Part shown: piece after piece, positions 17,308 through 26,823 of the stretch
Layout: every line of letters begins with the position of its first letter
Position numbering within the stretch: the stretch's first letter is position 1
DNA from: Burkholderiales bacterium
Lineage (GTDB): Bacteria; Pseudomonadota; Gammaproteobacteria; Burkholderiales; Nitrosomonadaceae
Reading direction: 5' to 3'
Length of the DNA stretch: 64,000 nt
Assembly (NCBI GenBank): GCA_015075225.1
Contig: JABTUQ010000001.1
Location: forward strand, 124,001-188,000
Notes under the pieces: model-generated
Seen by the model: only the letters and a program-made list of their open reading frames with translations
What the model was told of the DNA's origin: nothing
The model's database searches: none
Translations under genes and position numbers: made by a program

Positions 17308-20088
17308 ATGACGCCTGAAACCAGGGCACGCCAGCAGATCGATCTAAAGCTCGAACAGGCCGGCTGGATCATTCAGGACATGAAGCAGCTCAACCTCGGT
17401 GCAGCGGTTGGCGTCGCCGTGCGCGAATACCCGACCGACACCGGCCCGGCAGATTACCTGCTGTTCGTCAACCGCAATGCCATTGGCGTCATCGAAGCCA
17501 AGAAAGACAGCGCGGGTGAAAACATCACTACGATCGAAAGCCAGACCGAGCGTTACGCCAATGCCAATCTCAAATGGCGCAAGGACAACACACCGCTGCG
17601 TTTTCTGTTCGAAGCCACCGGCCAGATTGTCCGCTTCACCGATAACGCTGACCCTGCGCCGCGTTCGCGCGAAATCTTCCACTTCTTCAAGCCTGAAACA
17701 CTGGCGGCATGGCTGGCGCAAACTGAAACCCTGCGGCGTCGTTTGGCAGAGCACATGCCCGCCTTGCCCGAACGCAACCTGCGCAATTGCCAGATCAACG
17801 CCGTCACCGGGCTGGAAAAATCCTTGGCGCACAACAAGCCGCGTGCCCTGATCCACATGGCCACCGGTGCAGGAAAAACCTTCACCGCCATCACCTCGGT
17901 CTACCGCCTGCTCAAGTTCGGCGGTGCCAAACGTATCCTATTCCTGGTTGACACCCGCAACCTCGGCAAACAGGCGCATCAGGAATTCATGGCCTACACA
18001 CCACCGGACGATGGCCGCAAGTTCACTGAGCTGTACAACGTGCAGCGGCTGGCCTCGCCCAACATCGATCCGCATGCGCAGGTGTGCATCAGCACCATCC
18101 AACGTATGTACTCCATCCTCTCCGGTGAGCCGATTGATGAATCGGCTGAGGATGTCTCGCTCAATGAGGTACAGCAAACCACCAGGCAGGAAAAGCTGGT
18201 GCGTTACAACCCGGCTGTGCCGGTGGAAACTTTCGACTTCATCATCATCGACGAATGCCATCGCAGCATTTATAACCTGTGGAAACAGGTGCTCGATTAC
18301 TTCGATGCCTTTCTGATTGGTTTAACCGCAACGCCGGACAAACGCACCTTCGGTTTCTTCAATGAAAACATCGTCGCCGAATACACCTACGAGCAATCGG
18401 TGGCCGATGGCGTCAACGTCGGCTATGACGTATTTGAAATCGAAACCGAAATCACCCAGAAAGGCGCCGAGTTGAAGGCCAAAGAATGGGTGGATCACCG
18501 CGACCGCGCCACGCGCAAAAAACGCTGGGGCGAAACCGAGGAAGACACCGCCTACACCGGCAAAGAGCTGGACAAATCCGTCGTCAACCTGAGCCAGATC
18601 CGGCAGGTGATCCAGGCCATGAAAACCGCCGTGGAAACGCAGATCTTCCCGGCGCGCAAGGAAACGCCCAAGATCCTGATCTTTGCCAAGACCGACAGCC
18701 ACGCCGACGACATCATCCACATCGTGCGCGAGGTGTACGGGCAGGGCAACGCCTTCTGCAAAAAGGTCACCTACCGCGCCGAAGAAGACGCCGACAGCAT
18801 CTTGAGCAGCTTTCGTAACGACTACCACCCACGCATCGCCGTCACCGTGGACATGATCGCCACCGGCACCGACGTCAAGCCCCTGGAGGTGCTGCTCTTC
18901 ATGCGCGATGTGCGCTCGCGCGGCTACTACGAGCAGATGAAGGGCCGTGGCGTGCGCAGCCTGGATGGCGACAGCCTCAAGCGCGTCAGCAACTCTGCCG
19001 ACGGTGCCAAGACGCGCTTCGTGCTGATCGACGCCGTGGGCGTGGAAAAAAGCCTCAAGACTGAAAGCCGCCCACTGGAAAAAAAGCCCGGCGTAGCACT
19101 GAAAGATTTGCTGCAAGGCGTGGCGATGGGCAGTCGCGATGACGACACCGTGCTTTCGCTGGCCAATCGCCTGGTGCGGCTGGCCAAACAACTGGACGAC
19201 AAGGCGCAAGGGCGCATCGAAAAAGCCAGCGGCGGCATTTCGATACAAGAACTCGGCAAATCCTTGATCGCGGCGCTCGACCCCGATGCCATCGTGCAAA
19301 CCGCCCTGGCTAACGCCTGCGCCAAAGGCATCACCCGCACGGAAGATACCCTGCTACCGGACGAGATCAATGCCGCCCGTGCCGAGCGTGTGGCCGCTGC
19401 CTGCGCGCCCTTTGATCAACCCGATCTGCGCGATGAAATCGAAAATGCCCGCCGCGAGCGCGAGCAGCTCATCGACCACATCAATCTCGATCAGATCACC
19501 TTCAGCGGTTTTAGCGAGCAAGCCGAAACGCAGGCCAAGGCCGTGATCCAGACCTTTGCGGACTACATCAAACAGCACAAGGACGAAATTGCCGCGCTGG
19601 ATTTTTTCTACCAGCAGCCCTACCAGCGCCGCGCACTCACCTTCGACATGATCGAAGAGCTGTACGAACATCTCGCCAAACCGCCCCTGCTGCTCACCAC
19701 CGAACGCCTGTGGAGCGCCTATGCCCGCGTTCAAACCAGTGCCGTTAAAGGTGTGGATAAAAAACGCCAGCTCACCGATCTGGTATCACTCGCGCGATTT
19801 ACGCTGGGGCTGGACACTGAGCTCAAACCCTTCGCTGACGAAGTGGATAAGCGCTTTCAAGCCTGGATCTTCCGCCACAACGCCCAACGCGGCACCGCGT
19901 TCACGCCGGAGCAAACCGAATGGCTGCGCCTGATGAAGGACCACATCGCCAGTTCGTGCAGCATCAGCCGCGACGACTTTGACTACGCCGAGCTGGCCGA
20001 CAAGGGCGGACTACAAAAAGCGTGGGGATTGTTTGGCAAGGAACTGGATACCTTGATGAATGAAATGAATCAGGAGTTGGTGGCGTGA
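17308..20088 (+). CDS. hsdR: Type I restriction enzyme, R subunit
   Basis: A 926-residue motor and nuclease subunit of a type I restriction-modification system. The N-terminal nuclease domain has the PD-(D/E)xK-like IGVIEAKKDSAG (about 60-71). The SF2 helicase follows: Walker A MATGAGKTFTA (about 184-194), DECHRS for motif II (about 315-320), LTATP for motif III and MKGRGVRS for motif VI. The C-terminal helical part meets HsdS/HsdM. It starts the locus and overlaps hsdS by ATGA-like 4 bases (20085-20088). The order R-S-AlbA-M differs from the classical hsdM-hsdS-hsdR. Confidence 0.94.
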   Translation: MTPETRARQQIDLKLEQAGWIIQDMKQLNLGAAVGVAVREYPTDTGPADYLLFVNRNAIGVIEAKKDSAGENITTIESQTERYANANLKWRKDNTPLRFLFEATGQIVRFTDNADPAPRSREIFHFFKPETLAAWLAQTETLRRRLAEHMPALPERNLRNCQINAVTGLEKSLAHNKPRALIHMATGAGKTFTAITSVYRLLKFGGAKRILFLVDTRNLGKQAHQEFMAYTPPDDGRKFTELYNVQRLASPNIDPHAQVCISTIQRMYSILSGEPIDESAEDVSLNEVQQTTRQEKLVRYNPAVPVETFDFIIIDECHRSIYNLWKQVLDYFDAFLIGLTATPDKRTFGFFNENIVAEYTYEQSVADGVNVGYDVFEIETEITQKGAELKAKEWVDHRDRATRKKRWGETEEDTAYTGKELDKSVVNLSQIRQVIQAMKTAVETQIFPARKETPKILIFAKTDSHADDIIHIVREVYGQGNAFCKKVTYRAEEDADSILSSFRNDYHPRIAVTVDMIATGTDVKPLEVLLFMRDVRSRGYYEQMKGRGVRSLDGDSLKRVSNSADGAKTRFVLIDAVGVEKSLKTESRPLEKKPGVALKDLLQGVAMGSRDDDTVLSLANRLVRLAKQLDDKAQGRIEKASGGISIQELGKSLIAALDPDAIVQTALANACAKGITRTEDTLLPDEINAARAERVAAACAPFDQPDLRDEIENARREREQLIDHINLDQITFSGFSEQAETQAKAVIQTFADYIKQHKDEIAALDFFYQQPYQRRALTFDMIEELYEHLAKPPLLLTTERLWSAYARVQTSAVKGVDKKRQLTDLVSLARFTLGLDTELKPFADEVDKRFQAWIFRHNAQRGTAFTPEQTEWLRLMKDHIASSCSISRDDFDYAELADKGGLQKAWGLFGKELDTLMNEMNQELVA

Positions 20089-21553
20089 GTGAGTTGCCGC
20101 GTGGATGGGCATATGCCTGCTTGCCTGAACTGATTTCCAGTGACGGCGTCTTTGTTGATGGGGATTGGGTTGAGAGCAAGGATCAAGACCCCGACGGTAA
20201 CGTTCGCCTGATCCAGCTTGCGGATATTGGTGACGGTCGATACTTGGACAAGTCAAATCGTTTCCTAAACCAATCAAAGGCAATTGAATTGGGGTGTACC
20301 TTTCTCAAGCGCGGTGATGTTCTAGTTGCTCGAATGCCTGATCCATTGGGGCGTGCCTGTATTTTTCTGGACGACCGTAAACAGGCAGTGACGGTCGTTG
20401 ACGTGTGTGTGGTCAGAGGCCGGCTGGAACACTTTGACCACACGTGGTTGATGCACTTTATTAACTCACCATCGTTCCGAGCTGACATTCATTCGCTACA
20501 AAGTGGCTCAACGAGAAATCGAATTTCTCGTGGGAACCTGAGCACATTGAAATTGCCAGTCCCTCCGCGCGCCGAACAAACCCGCATTGTCGCCAAACTC
20601 GAAGAACTGCTGTCTGACCTCGATGCTGGCGTGGCCGAGCTCAAGGCTGCGCAGAAGAAGCTGGGCAATATCGTCAATCACTGCTGAAAGCCGCTATGGA
20701 AGGCGCGCTCACCGCCAGATGGCGTGCCAAAATACCCACCGAAACCGGCGCGCAGTTGCTGGAGCGTATCCTGCAAGAACGCCGCGCCCGCTGGGAAGCC
20801 AAACAACTCGCCAAGTTCAAGGAACAAGGCAAAACCCCGCCCAAGGATTGGCAAAAGAAATACCCCGAGCCGGTGCAGCCAGATACCACCAACCTTCCGG
20901 AATTGCCGGAGGGGTGGGTGTGGGCGAGTGTAGAAATGCTTTTTTCGTGGGGTAGCGGCGATTTTTTACCAGCATCAGCGCAAATCGATGGCGACTATCC
21001 AGTCTATGGAGGAAATGGAATAAACGGCAGACATAACGCGGCTAATGTAGATCATTCAACAATTGTCATTGGTCGGGTTGGCGTTCACTGTGGAAATGTA
21101 TATCTCACGGAATCTTCGGCTTGGGTAACTGATAACGCCATCTATGCAACATCAAGGCATGATCGCATAACGTGGCCATATGCTGAATTGGTAATGCAGG
21201 CAGCGAGACTTGGCTCTGGCTCCAAAGGTGGAGCCCAACCATTTATCAGCCAAAAGATACTAAACGATACTGTTATCGCCCTCCCCTCCGTTGAAGAGCA
21301 AAGCCAAATTTGCGACGAATACAACATTGCATTTAACGGAAATATGGAGATGGAGCGGAACATCGACCTCTCTCTCCAACAATCCGCCGCCCAACGCCAA
21401 AACATCCTGCGCGCCGCGTTTTCTGGTGAGCTGGTGCCGCAAGATCCCAGTAATGAACCCGCCAGCGTGCTGCTGGAGCGTATCCACGCTGAACGGGTGG
21501 AACGTAATGTTCTGAAAAAGCCGCGTGGGCGAAAGATAAAGGAGACCTCATGA
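20085..21553 (+). pseudogene. hsdS: Type I specificity subunit, split by a frameshift
   Basis: Target recognition subunit of the type I enzyme. The first frame (20085-20687) encodes target-recognition domain 1 plus the central helix (EELLSDLDAGVAELKAAQKKLG) and ends at a stop after residue 200. The expected continuation GQYRQSLLKAAMEGAL is found in the next frame: GGC-AATATCGTCAATCACTGCTG at 20664 on lacks one C compared with GGC-CAA-TAT. The second frame, usable from ATG 20696, gives 285 residues with the conserved spacer ARWEAKQLAKFKEQGKTPPK and target-recognition domain 2. As read, each half has one recognition domain. It is either an inactive gene, two half-subunits, or a one-base sequencing error. 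Confidence 0.85.
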
Positions 21554-23052
21554 TGATCCAGGATGCCGACGAGAAGCTGACCCACACGCTGCTGGAGTGG
21601 GTATTGCCGCAGGCAGAATCTCCTGTGCTGGAAACCAAGCGAGTATCCGGCAAGATGGTGGGCAAGGCACTGGAGACGATCTGTGCCTTCGCTAACACCC
21701 AGGGCGGCTGGCTGGTACTGGGCATTGAGGATTCAGAAAAGGCAAAAGGGGCGGATCGTCTTTACGGTATTGGCGAGAATCCTGAGGCCGTTGATGAATT
21801 GCTGCGCAAACTCAATACCCATCATCTGCCTGTCATCGAAGGTATTCGAACGTTTCGCCTGCAAACGAAATTGCGAGATGGTACTGATGGCATTGTCGTG
21901 GCATTCCATGTGCCTGCCAGCGACAAGGTTCACTCAATTCTCGACGATGGCACCTGGACACGCGGACAGGCCAGCAACAGAGAAATGAATGCCAGCGAGA
22001 TTACGGAATTATCCTACCGTCGCGGCGTCCGCAGCGCTGAATCAGAACCGGTGGATGTCGATTTTGAGCTGCTTGACACGGATACGTGGCGGCTGTTCCT
22101 GCGCGGGCGAGGCCTTACGTCAACTGGCATTGCTGATCAGCTGTATCGTATCGGGCTAGCCAAAAAAGTGGGCGGCGAGTTGCGGCCGCTGCGTGCTGCG
22201 GTGCTGCTGTTTTCTGATTATCCAGGTTCACTGCTGGCCGCTGGCGGAACGCGTGCCGATGTGCGCGTGTTTCATTACAAGGGCACAGCGATTGAAGCGG
22301 GCGAAGTACCCAACCTAAAGAAAACACCCAAAACCCTTTCTGGTCCTTTGTATCGGCTGATCGAGCTAACGCATGCTTACGTTCTGGATGAGCTGGCCGA
22401 CGGACTCACACTGGCTACTTCCGGTTTTCGAACCATACACCGGTATCCAGAGCGGGTGATCAAGGAGGCGATTACCAATGCCCTGATACACCGCGACTAT
22501 CGGCTCAATCGTGACGTTCAGATTCGTATTTTTGATAATCGCATCGAGGTGTTGAGCCCCGGACTTTTCCCAGGGCGCATCACACCGGCCACCATACAGC
22601 GTGCAGGCTCCTTTGCTCGCAACCCCTTGCTTGCCAGCAATCTGCGCGAGTTTCCAGAACCACCGAATGTTGATGCGGGTGAAGGCGTGCGCATGATGTT
22701 TACGGTGATGAAAGCAAACAGCCTTTACCCGCCCCAGTATCGGGAGTTGCGCGAACAGGCTCAGGAAACCGTCATTGTGACGCTGTTGAACGAGGAACGA
22801 CCGCCGGTCTGGGAACAGGTGAGTGACTGGATTGACCGCAATGGCCCGCTCAGTAATAGCGAGTTATGCGCTATCGCCGGTCTGGATACGCTCAAGGCAT
22901 CCAAGCTTCTGAAACGCTGGGTGGCGCAGGGCCTGCTTGTTTCGGATACCAGTCGTGGTAAACGACATGCGGCCTACCTCAAGCCTATCGGCGGCGCCGA
23001 TACATTCAAGGCAACGGGTTTATTATCCACTCCCTCAGATAATGAAAATTAA
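21550..23052 (+). CDS. AlbA-type (Schlafen-like) putative DNA/RNA-binding protein
   Basis: A 500-residue protein with an N-terminal AlbA_2 domain (SPVLETKRVSGKMVGKALETICAFANTQGGWLVLGI), then a HATPase_c_4-like domain (RVIKEAITNALIHRDYRLN, about 305-323; EGVRMMFTVMKANSLYPP) and a winged-helix end. It starts at ATG 21550, overlapping the hsdS stop, so it is built into the restriction locus. Family members often accompany type I systems; they have been proposed to be regulators or accessory defence proteins, but the function is not established. Confidence 0.85.
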   Translation: MMIQDADEKLTHTLLEWVLPQAESPVLETKRVSGKMVGKALETICAFANTQGGWLVLGIEDSEKAKGADRLYGIGENPEAVDELLRKLNTHHLPVIEGIRTFRLQTKLRDGTDGIVVAFHVPASDKVHSILDDGTWTRGQASNREMNASEITELSYRRGVRSAESEPVDVDFELLDTDTWRLFLRGRGLTSTGIADQLYRIGLAKKVGGELRPLRAAVLLFSDYPGSLLAAGGTRADVRVFHYKGTAIEAGEVPNLKKTPKTLSGPLYRLIELTHAYVLDELADGLTLATSGFRTIHRYPERVIKEAITNALIHRDYRLNRDVQIRIFDNRIEVLSPGLFPGRITPATIQRAGSFARNPLLASNLREFPEPPNVDAGEGVRMMFTVMKANSLYPPQYRELREQAQETVIVTLLNEERPPVWEQVSDWIDRNGPLSNSELCAIAGLDTLKASKLLKRWVAQGLLVSDTSRGKRHAAYLKPIGGADTFKATGLLSTPSDNEN

Positions 23053-23155
23053 AGACATGGCAAACCATTGATTTAAAATTTTTTTTACATTCTTTCATTA
23101 TCCGAAAGCCGAAAATTCATATATCAGATTGACCTAGAAGCATCACAAATCCGAC

Positions 23156-24619
23156 ATGAACACATCCTCCCTCGTCCAGAAAATCTGGAACTTCTGCCAC
23201 ACCCTGCGCGATGATGGCGTGGGCTATGGCGATTACCTCGAACAGCTCACCTATCTGCTGTTTTTGAAGCTGGCGCATGAATACGCGCAGGAGCCTTACA
23301 ACCGCGATACTCACATTCCCAAGGGCTTTGATTGGGCCAGCCTGACGCCCAAGGTGGGTGAACCACTGGAGGCACATTATCTGGTCACCCTGCATAAGCT
23401 TGGCAACGAGCCGGGTATGTTGGGCGCGATCTTTTTCAAGGCACAGAACAAGATTCAGGACCCGGCAAAGCTCTCCCGCCTCGTGCAATTGATTGATGCC
23501 GAGAGCTGGATCAGTCTGGATGCCGATACCAAGGGCGATCTGTACGAAGGTTTGCTGCAGAAAAATGCAGAAGACACCAAGAGCGGTGCAGGCCAGTATT
23601 TCACGCCACGGGCGCTGATTGAAGCGATGGTCGCCTGCGTGCGGCCAGAACCCATGAAAACCATTGCTGATCCGGCGTGCGGCACCGGCGGCTTTTTCTT
23701 GGGCGCGTACAACTGGCTGACACGTCCGGGGGCCAAGCTCGACAAGCGCCAGAAAGAATTCCTGCGTGACCAGACTTTCCACGGCAATGAAATCGTGCCG
23801 AACACGCGCCGCATGTGCTTGATGAACCTGTTCCTGCACAACATTGGCGAACTGGACGGCGAGCCTGCGGTGGAACGCTCTGACGCGCTGATCTCTGAGC
23901 CCAAGCGCAAAGTGGATTACGTGCTGGCCAATCCGCCCTTCGGCAAGAAGAGCAGCATGACCATCACCAACGAAGAGGGTGAGGAAGACAAGGAAGAGCT
24001 GACCTACGAGCGGCAGGATTTCTGGGAAACCACATCCAACAAGCAGCTCAACTTCCTGCAGCATATCGTCAGCATGTTGAAGGTGGACGGCAAAGCGGCC
24101 GTGGTGTTGCCAGACAACGTGCTGTTTGAAGGTGGCGCGGGTGAAAAAATTCGCCGCAAGCTGCTGGAGAACTGTGATGTGCACACCATCCTGCGGCTGC
24201 CGACCGGCATCTTCTACGCCCAGGGCGTGAAGGCCAATGTGGTGTTCTTCGATGCCAAGCCCAAGGACGGCCAGACCCATACCAAGGGCATCTGGTTCTA
24301 CGATTTGCGCACCAACAAGCACTTCACCCTGAAAACGCGCACGCTCAAGCTGGATGACTTGCAGGATTTCATCATTTGCTACAACCCGGAAAACCGCTTT
24401 GATCGTATTGCTACCGAGCGTTTCAAATTCTTCAGCTACGAGGAATTGATGGCGCGCGATAAGGCCAGTCTCGATATTTTCTGGCTGAAAGACGACAGTC
24501 TGGATAATCTTGACGATCTGCCGCCGCCGGAAGTGCTGCAGCAGGAAATCATCGAACATCTTGAAGCGGCACTGGCTTCGTTCCGGGATGTGGCTGCCGG
24601 ATTGCAGCGCCATGATTGA
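23156..24619 (+). CDS. hsdM: Type I DNA methyltransferase, M subunit
   Basis: A 487-residue N6-adenine methyltransferase. The N-terminal HsdM helical domain is followed by the SAM-binding motif I DPACGTGGFFLGAY (about 169-182) and the catalytic motif IV NPPFG (about 258-262), then GVKANVVFFDAKPKDG. Together with HsdS it methylates the recognition site; with HsdR it restricts. It is separated from the AlbA gene by about 100 AT-rich bases and so may have its own promoter, which would let methylation come first. Confidence 0.94.
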   Translation: MNTSSLVQKIWNFCHTLRDDGVGYGDYLEQLTYLLFLKLAHEYAQEPYNRDTHIPKGFDWASLTPKVGEPLEAHYLVTLHKLGNEPGMLGAIFFKAQNKIQDPAKLSRLVQLIDAESWISLDADTKGDLYEGLLQKNAEDTKSGAGQYFTPRALIEAMVACVRPEPMKTIADPACGTGGFFLGAYNWLTRPGAKLDKRQKEFLRDQTFHGNEIVPNTRRMCLMNLFLHNIGELDGEPAVERSDALISEPKRKVDYVLANPPFGKKSSMTITNEEGEEDKEELTYERQDFWETTSNKQLNFLQHIVSMLKVDGKAAVVLPDNVLFEGGAGEKIRRKLLENCDVHTILRLPTGIFYAQGVKANVVFFDAKPKDGQTHTKGIWFYDLRTNKHFTLKTRTLKLDDLQDFIICYNPENRFDRIATERFKFFSYEELMARDKASLDIFWLKDDSLDNLDDLPPPEVLQQEIIEHLEAALASFRDVAAGLQRHD

Positions 24620-24672
24620 ATCTGGCTGTTTCCGGTTTGTTCGTTTTATTTAATCAGGAAAGATACACCGTT

Positions 24673-25455
24673 ATGGACCCCAACCGGCTCAAGGAATTTG
24701 GATTGCTCCCTGTGTGGCGTGTACGGCCGGGGGCGTTGTCTGGCCATCCAGCCGATCAATCTGTTGCTGCATCTCCTGTTCCACCTTCTGGCGAACCAAT
24801 CGCTGAATTACCGGATCAACCTCCCATTCCGGCGGAGTATCTGCAAACCGGGGATCGGGCAGAAGGAATTGCGCGTGCAGACTGGCAGCAATTGCGGCAG
24901 ATGGTCAGCAGTTGCACAGCCTGTCCGCTCAGCCAGGCGCGCACTCAATCTGTATTCGGTGTGGGGGATGAACAAGCCGACTGGCTGTTTATCGGGGAAG
25001 GGCCGGGTGCCCGCGAGGATGAACTGGGCGAACCCTTTGTCGGCCAGGCCGGGATATTGCTCGATAACATGCTGCAGGCCATCAGCCTCAGACGCGGTGA
25101 AAATGTCTACATTGCCAATATCGTGAAATGTCGTCCGCCGGAAAACCGGAATCCACAGGATGCAGAGGCAGAACAGTGCCGCCCTTATCTGCTGCGCCAG
25201 ATTGCGCTGATTCAGCCTCGGCTGATCGTGGCGCTGGGTAAGGTGGCCGCACAGAATCTGCTCGCCACCGATGACAGCATCGCCAGTCTGCGCAGCCGGT
25301 TGCATACATTTTCAGAAATTCCCCTGATTGTGACTTACCACCCGGCCTATCTGCTGCGTTCACTCGCTGACAAGGCAAAAGCATGGGAAGATTTGTGCTT
25401 TGCCCGCGCCACCATGCAACATCTGCTTCTTGACCAGGGAGGAAACCTCGATTGA
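24673..25455 (+). CDS. Uracil-DNA glycosylase, family 4
   Basis: A 260-residue base-excision enzyme of the iron-sulfur family 4. Key motifs are [20 protein letters not shown] (about 111-130) and the active-site region [10 protein letters not shown] near the C-terminus. Four Cys suitable for a 4Fe-4S cluster occur: CTACPL (two) and [18 protein letters not shown] (two). The first 75 residues are poorly conserved linker. ATG 24673 preceded by AGGAAAG is preferred over a TTG at 24616. It is coupled to pyrC by overlap. Confidence 0.9.
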   Translation: MDPNRLKEFGLLPVWRVRPGALSGHPADQSVAASPVPPSGEPIAELPDQPPIPAEYLQTGDRAEGIARADWQQLRQMVSSCTACPLSQARTQSVFGVGDEQADWLFIGEGPGAREDELGEPFVGQAGILLDNMLQAISLRRGENVYIANIVKCRPPENRNPQDAEAEQCRPYLLRQIALIQPRLIVALGKVAAQNLLATDDSIASLRSRLHTFSEIPLIVTYHPAYLLRSLADKAKAWEDLCFARATMQHLLLDQGGNLD

Positions 25456-26507
25456 ATACGCCCACAACCCGTTTGACACTTACCCGCCCGGATGACTGGC
25501 ACCTGCACCTGCGCGATGGTGCTGCTCTGCGCTCGGTGCTGCCTGATACCGCCCGCCGGTTTGCCCGCGCCATCATCATGCCGAATCTCAGGCCGCCGGT
25601 TGTGACAACCGCGCAGGCTGCGGATTACCGCGCCCGCATCCTCACCGCCTTGCCGGATGCGCTCGCCGGGCAGTTTGAACCACTGATGACGCTTTATCTG
25701 ACTGATACCACCACACCAGATGAAATTACCCGGGCAAGGGAAAGCGGCATCGTGCAGGCCATCAAGCTTTACCCGGCGGGAGCGACTACGCATTCCGATG
25801 CAGGCGTTACAGATATGGCCCGTTGCGGAGCAGCACTGGCACAAATGGAAAAGCTTGATCTGCCCTTGCTGGTACACGGCGAAGTGACCGATCCCACCGT
25901 GGATATCTTCGATCGGGAAAAGATCTTCATTGATCGCGTACTGATCCCGCTGCAGCAACGCTTTCCAGGGTTACGGATCGTGTTTGAACATATCACTACC
26001 CGGGAAGCAGTCGAGTTTGTGCAATCATCTCCCGGCCGGATCGCCGCTACCATCACCCCTCACCATCTGATGCTGAATCGCAACGCCCTGTTTGCCGGTG
26101 GATTGCGCCCGCATCACTATTGCCTGCCGGTATTGAAACGGGAGGCTCATCGTCAGGCATTGATTCAGGCCGCCACCAGCGGCCATGCCCGTTTCTTCCT
26201 CGGCACCGATAGCGCTCCGCACCCAGTCAGTGGCAAGGAATCTGCCTGTGGCTGTGCTGGTATTTACAGCGCCCACGCCGCCATCGAGTTTTATGCCGAA
26301 GTATTCGAACAGGCTGGCAAGCTCGATCGGCTGGAAGCTTTTGCCAGTTTTCACGGCCCTGATTTTTACGGATTGCCGCGCAATACCACAACAATCTCGT
26401 TGATCAGGCAGAACTGGCCAATCCCGCAACAACTCGCGTTTGGCGAGGAAACACTGATACCGCTTGGAGCAGGGCAAGAGGCCCACTGGAAACTGGTGGA
26501 GGATTGA
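25452..26507 (+). CDS. pyrC: Dihydroorotase
   Basis: Zinc metalloenzyme that closes carbamoyl-aspartate to dihydroorotate in pyrimidine synthesis. The 351-residue protein is of the short E. coli PyrC type. Metal ligands are in [10 protein letters not shown] (His-x-His), the carbamylated Lys in [11 protein letters not shown], His in LLVHGEV and in FEHITT, and Asp in GTDSAPH. It starts with TTG 25452, overlapping the preceding stop (ATTGA), with AGGGAGG just upstream; the rare start is well supported. Confidence 0.96.
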   Translation: MNTPTTRLTLTRPDDWHLHLRDGAALRSVLPDTARRFARAIIMPNLRPPVVTTAQAADYRARILTALPDALAGQFEPLMTLYLTDTTTPDEITRARESGIVQAIKLYPAGATTHSDAGVTDMARCGAALAQMEKLDLPLLVHGEVTDPTVDIFDREKIFIDRVLIPLQQRFPGLRIVFEHITTREAVEFVQSSPGRIAATITPHHLMLNRNALFAGGLRPHHYCLPVLKREAHRQALIQAATSGHARFFLGTDSAPHPVSGKESACGCAGIYSAHAAIEFYAEVFEQAGKLDRLEAFASFHGPDFYGLPRNTTTISLIRQNWPIPQQLAFGEETLIPLGAGQEAHWKLVED

Positions 26508-26517
26508 TTTAGCCCAA

Positions 26518-26799
26518 GGAACCCCTGCGTACCATCCTCGTTTTTTCAGATCATTTGTTATGTATAAACTCCGCTTTTTACTCGGCGCCAGCGCCTCGCC
26601 CTGCGGTCCAGCCTTGCGGCTGTTCGCTGCGTTTTACTTGCGTCGCCGATTTTTGCCTTGAACTGATTCCAGTTCTAAATCAAGACTGACTTTGTCGGCT
26701 TCGCCTTGCCGTATTATTCATACTGTCTGCGGCTCGCCTTCGTGTCATTTTTGATTTGGAATTGGAATGACTACCTCGCTGACGTTTTTCAGAGGTTCC
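26518..26799 (-). mobile_element. MITE-like element, copy 2, enlarged
   Basis: A 282-bp copy in reverse orientation, about twice the usual length. Its right end (CGCTGACGTTTTTCAGAGGTTCC) is intact, the left end (GGAACCCCTGCG) is degenerate. The core pieces TATGTATAAACTCCGC and TTTTTGCCTTGAACTGA are shared with other copies, but extra GC-rich DNA (about 26580-26640) and a further segment (26660-26770) split them. No target duplication is visible. It fills the gap between pyrC and argA. Confidence 0.75.
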
Positions 26800-26823
26800 C
26801 TTTGCAATTACAGGCCATTCTGC

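Noticed and set aside
18322-19299. 325-codon open frame opposite hsdR and similar long antisense frames opposite hsdM (23117-24613)
   Set aside because: Shadows of GC-rich codon use in genes with strong family motifs on the other strand.
26580-26640. GC-rich palindromic segment considered as a terminator or tRNA
   Set aside because: No T run and no tRNA-like arms; it lies inside the enlarged MITE copy.
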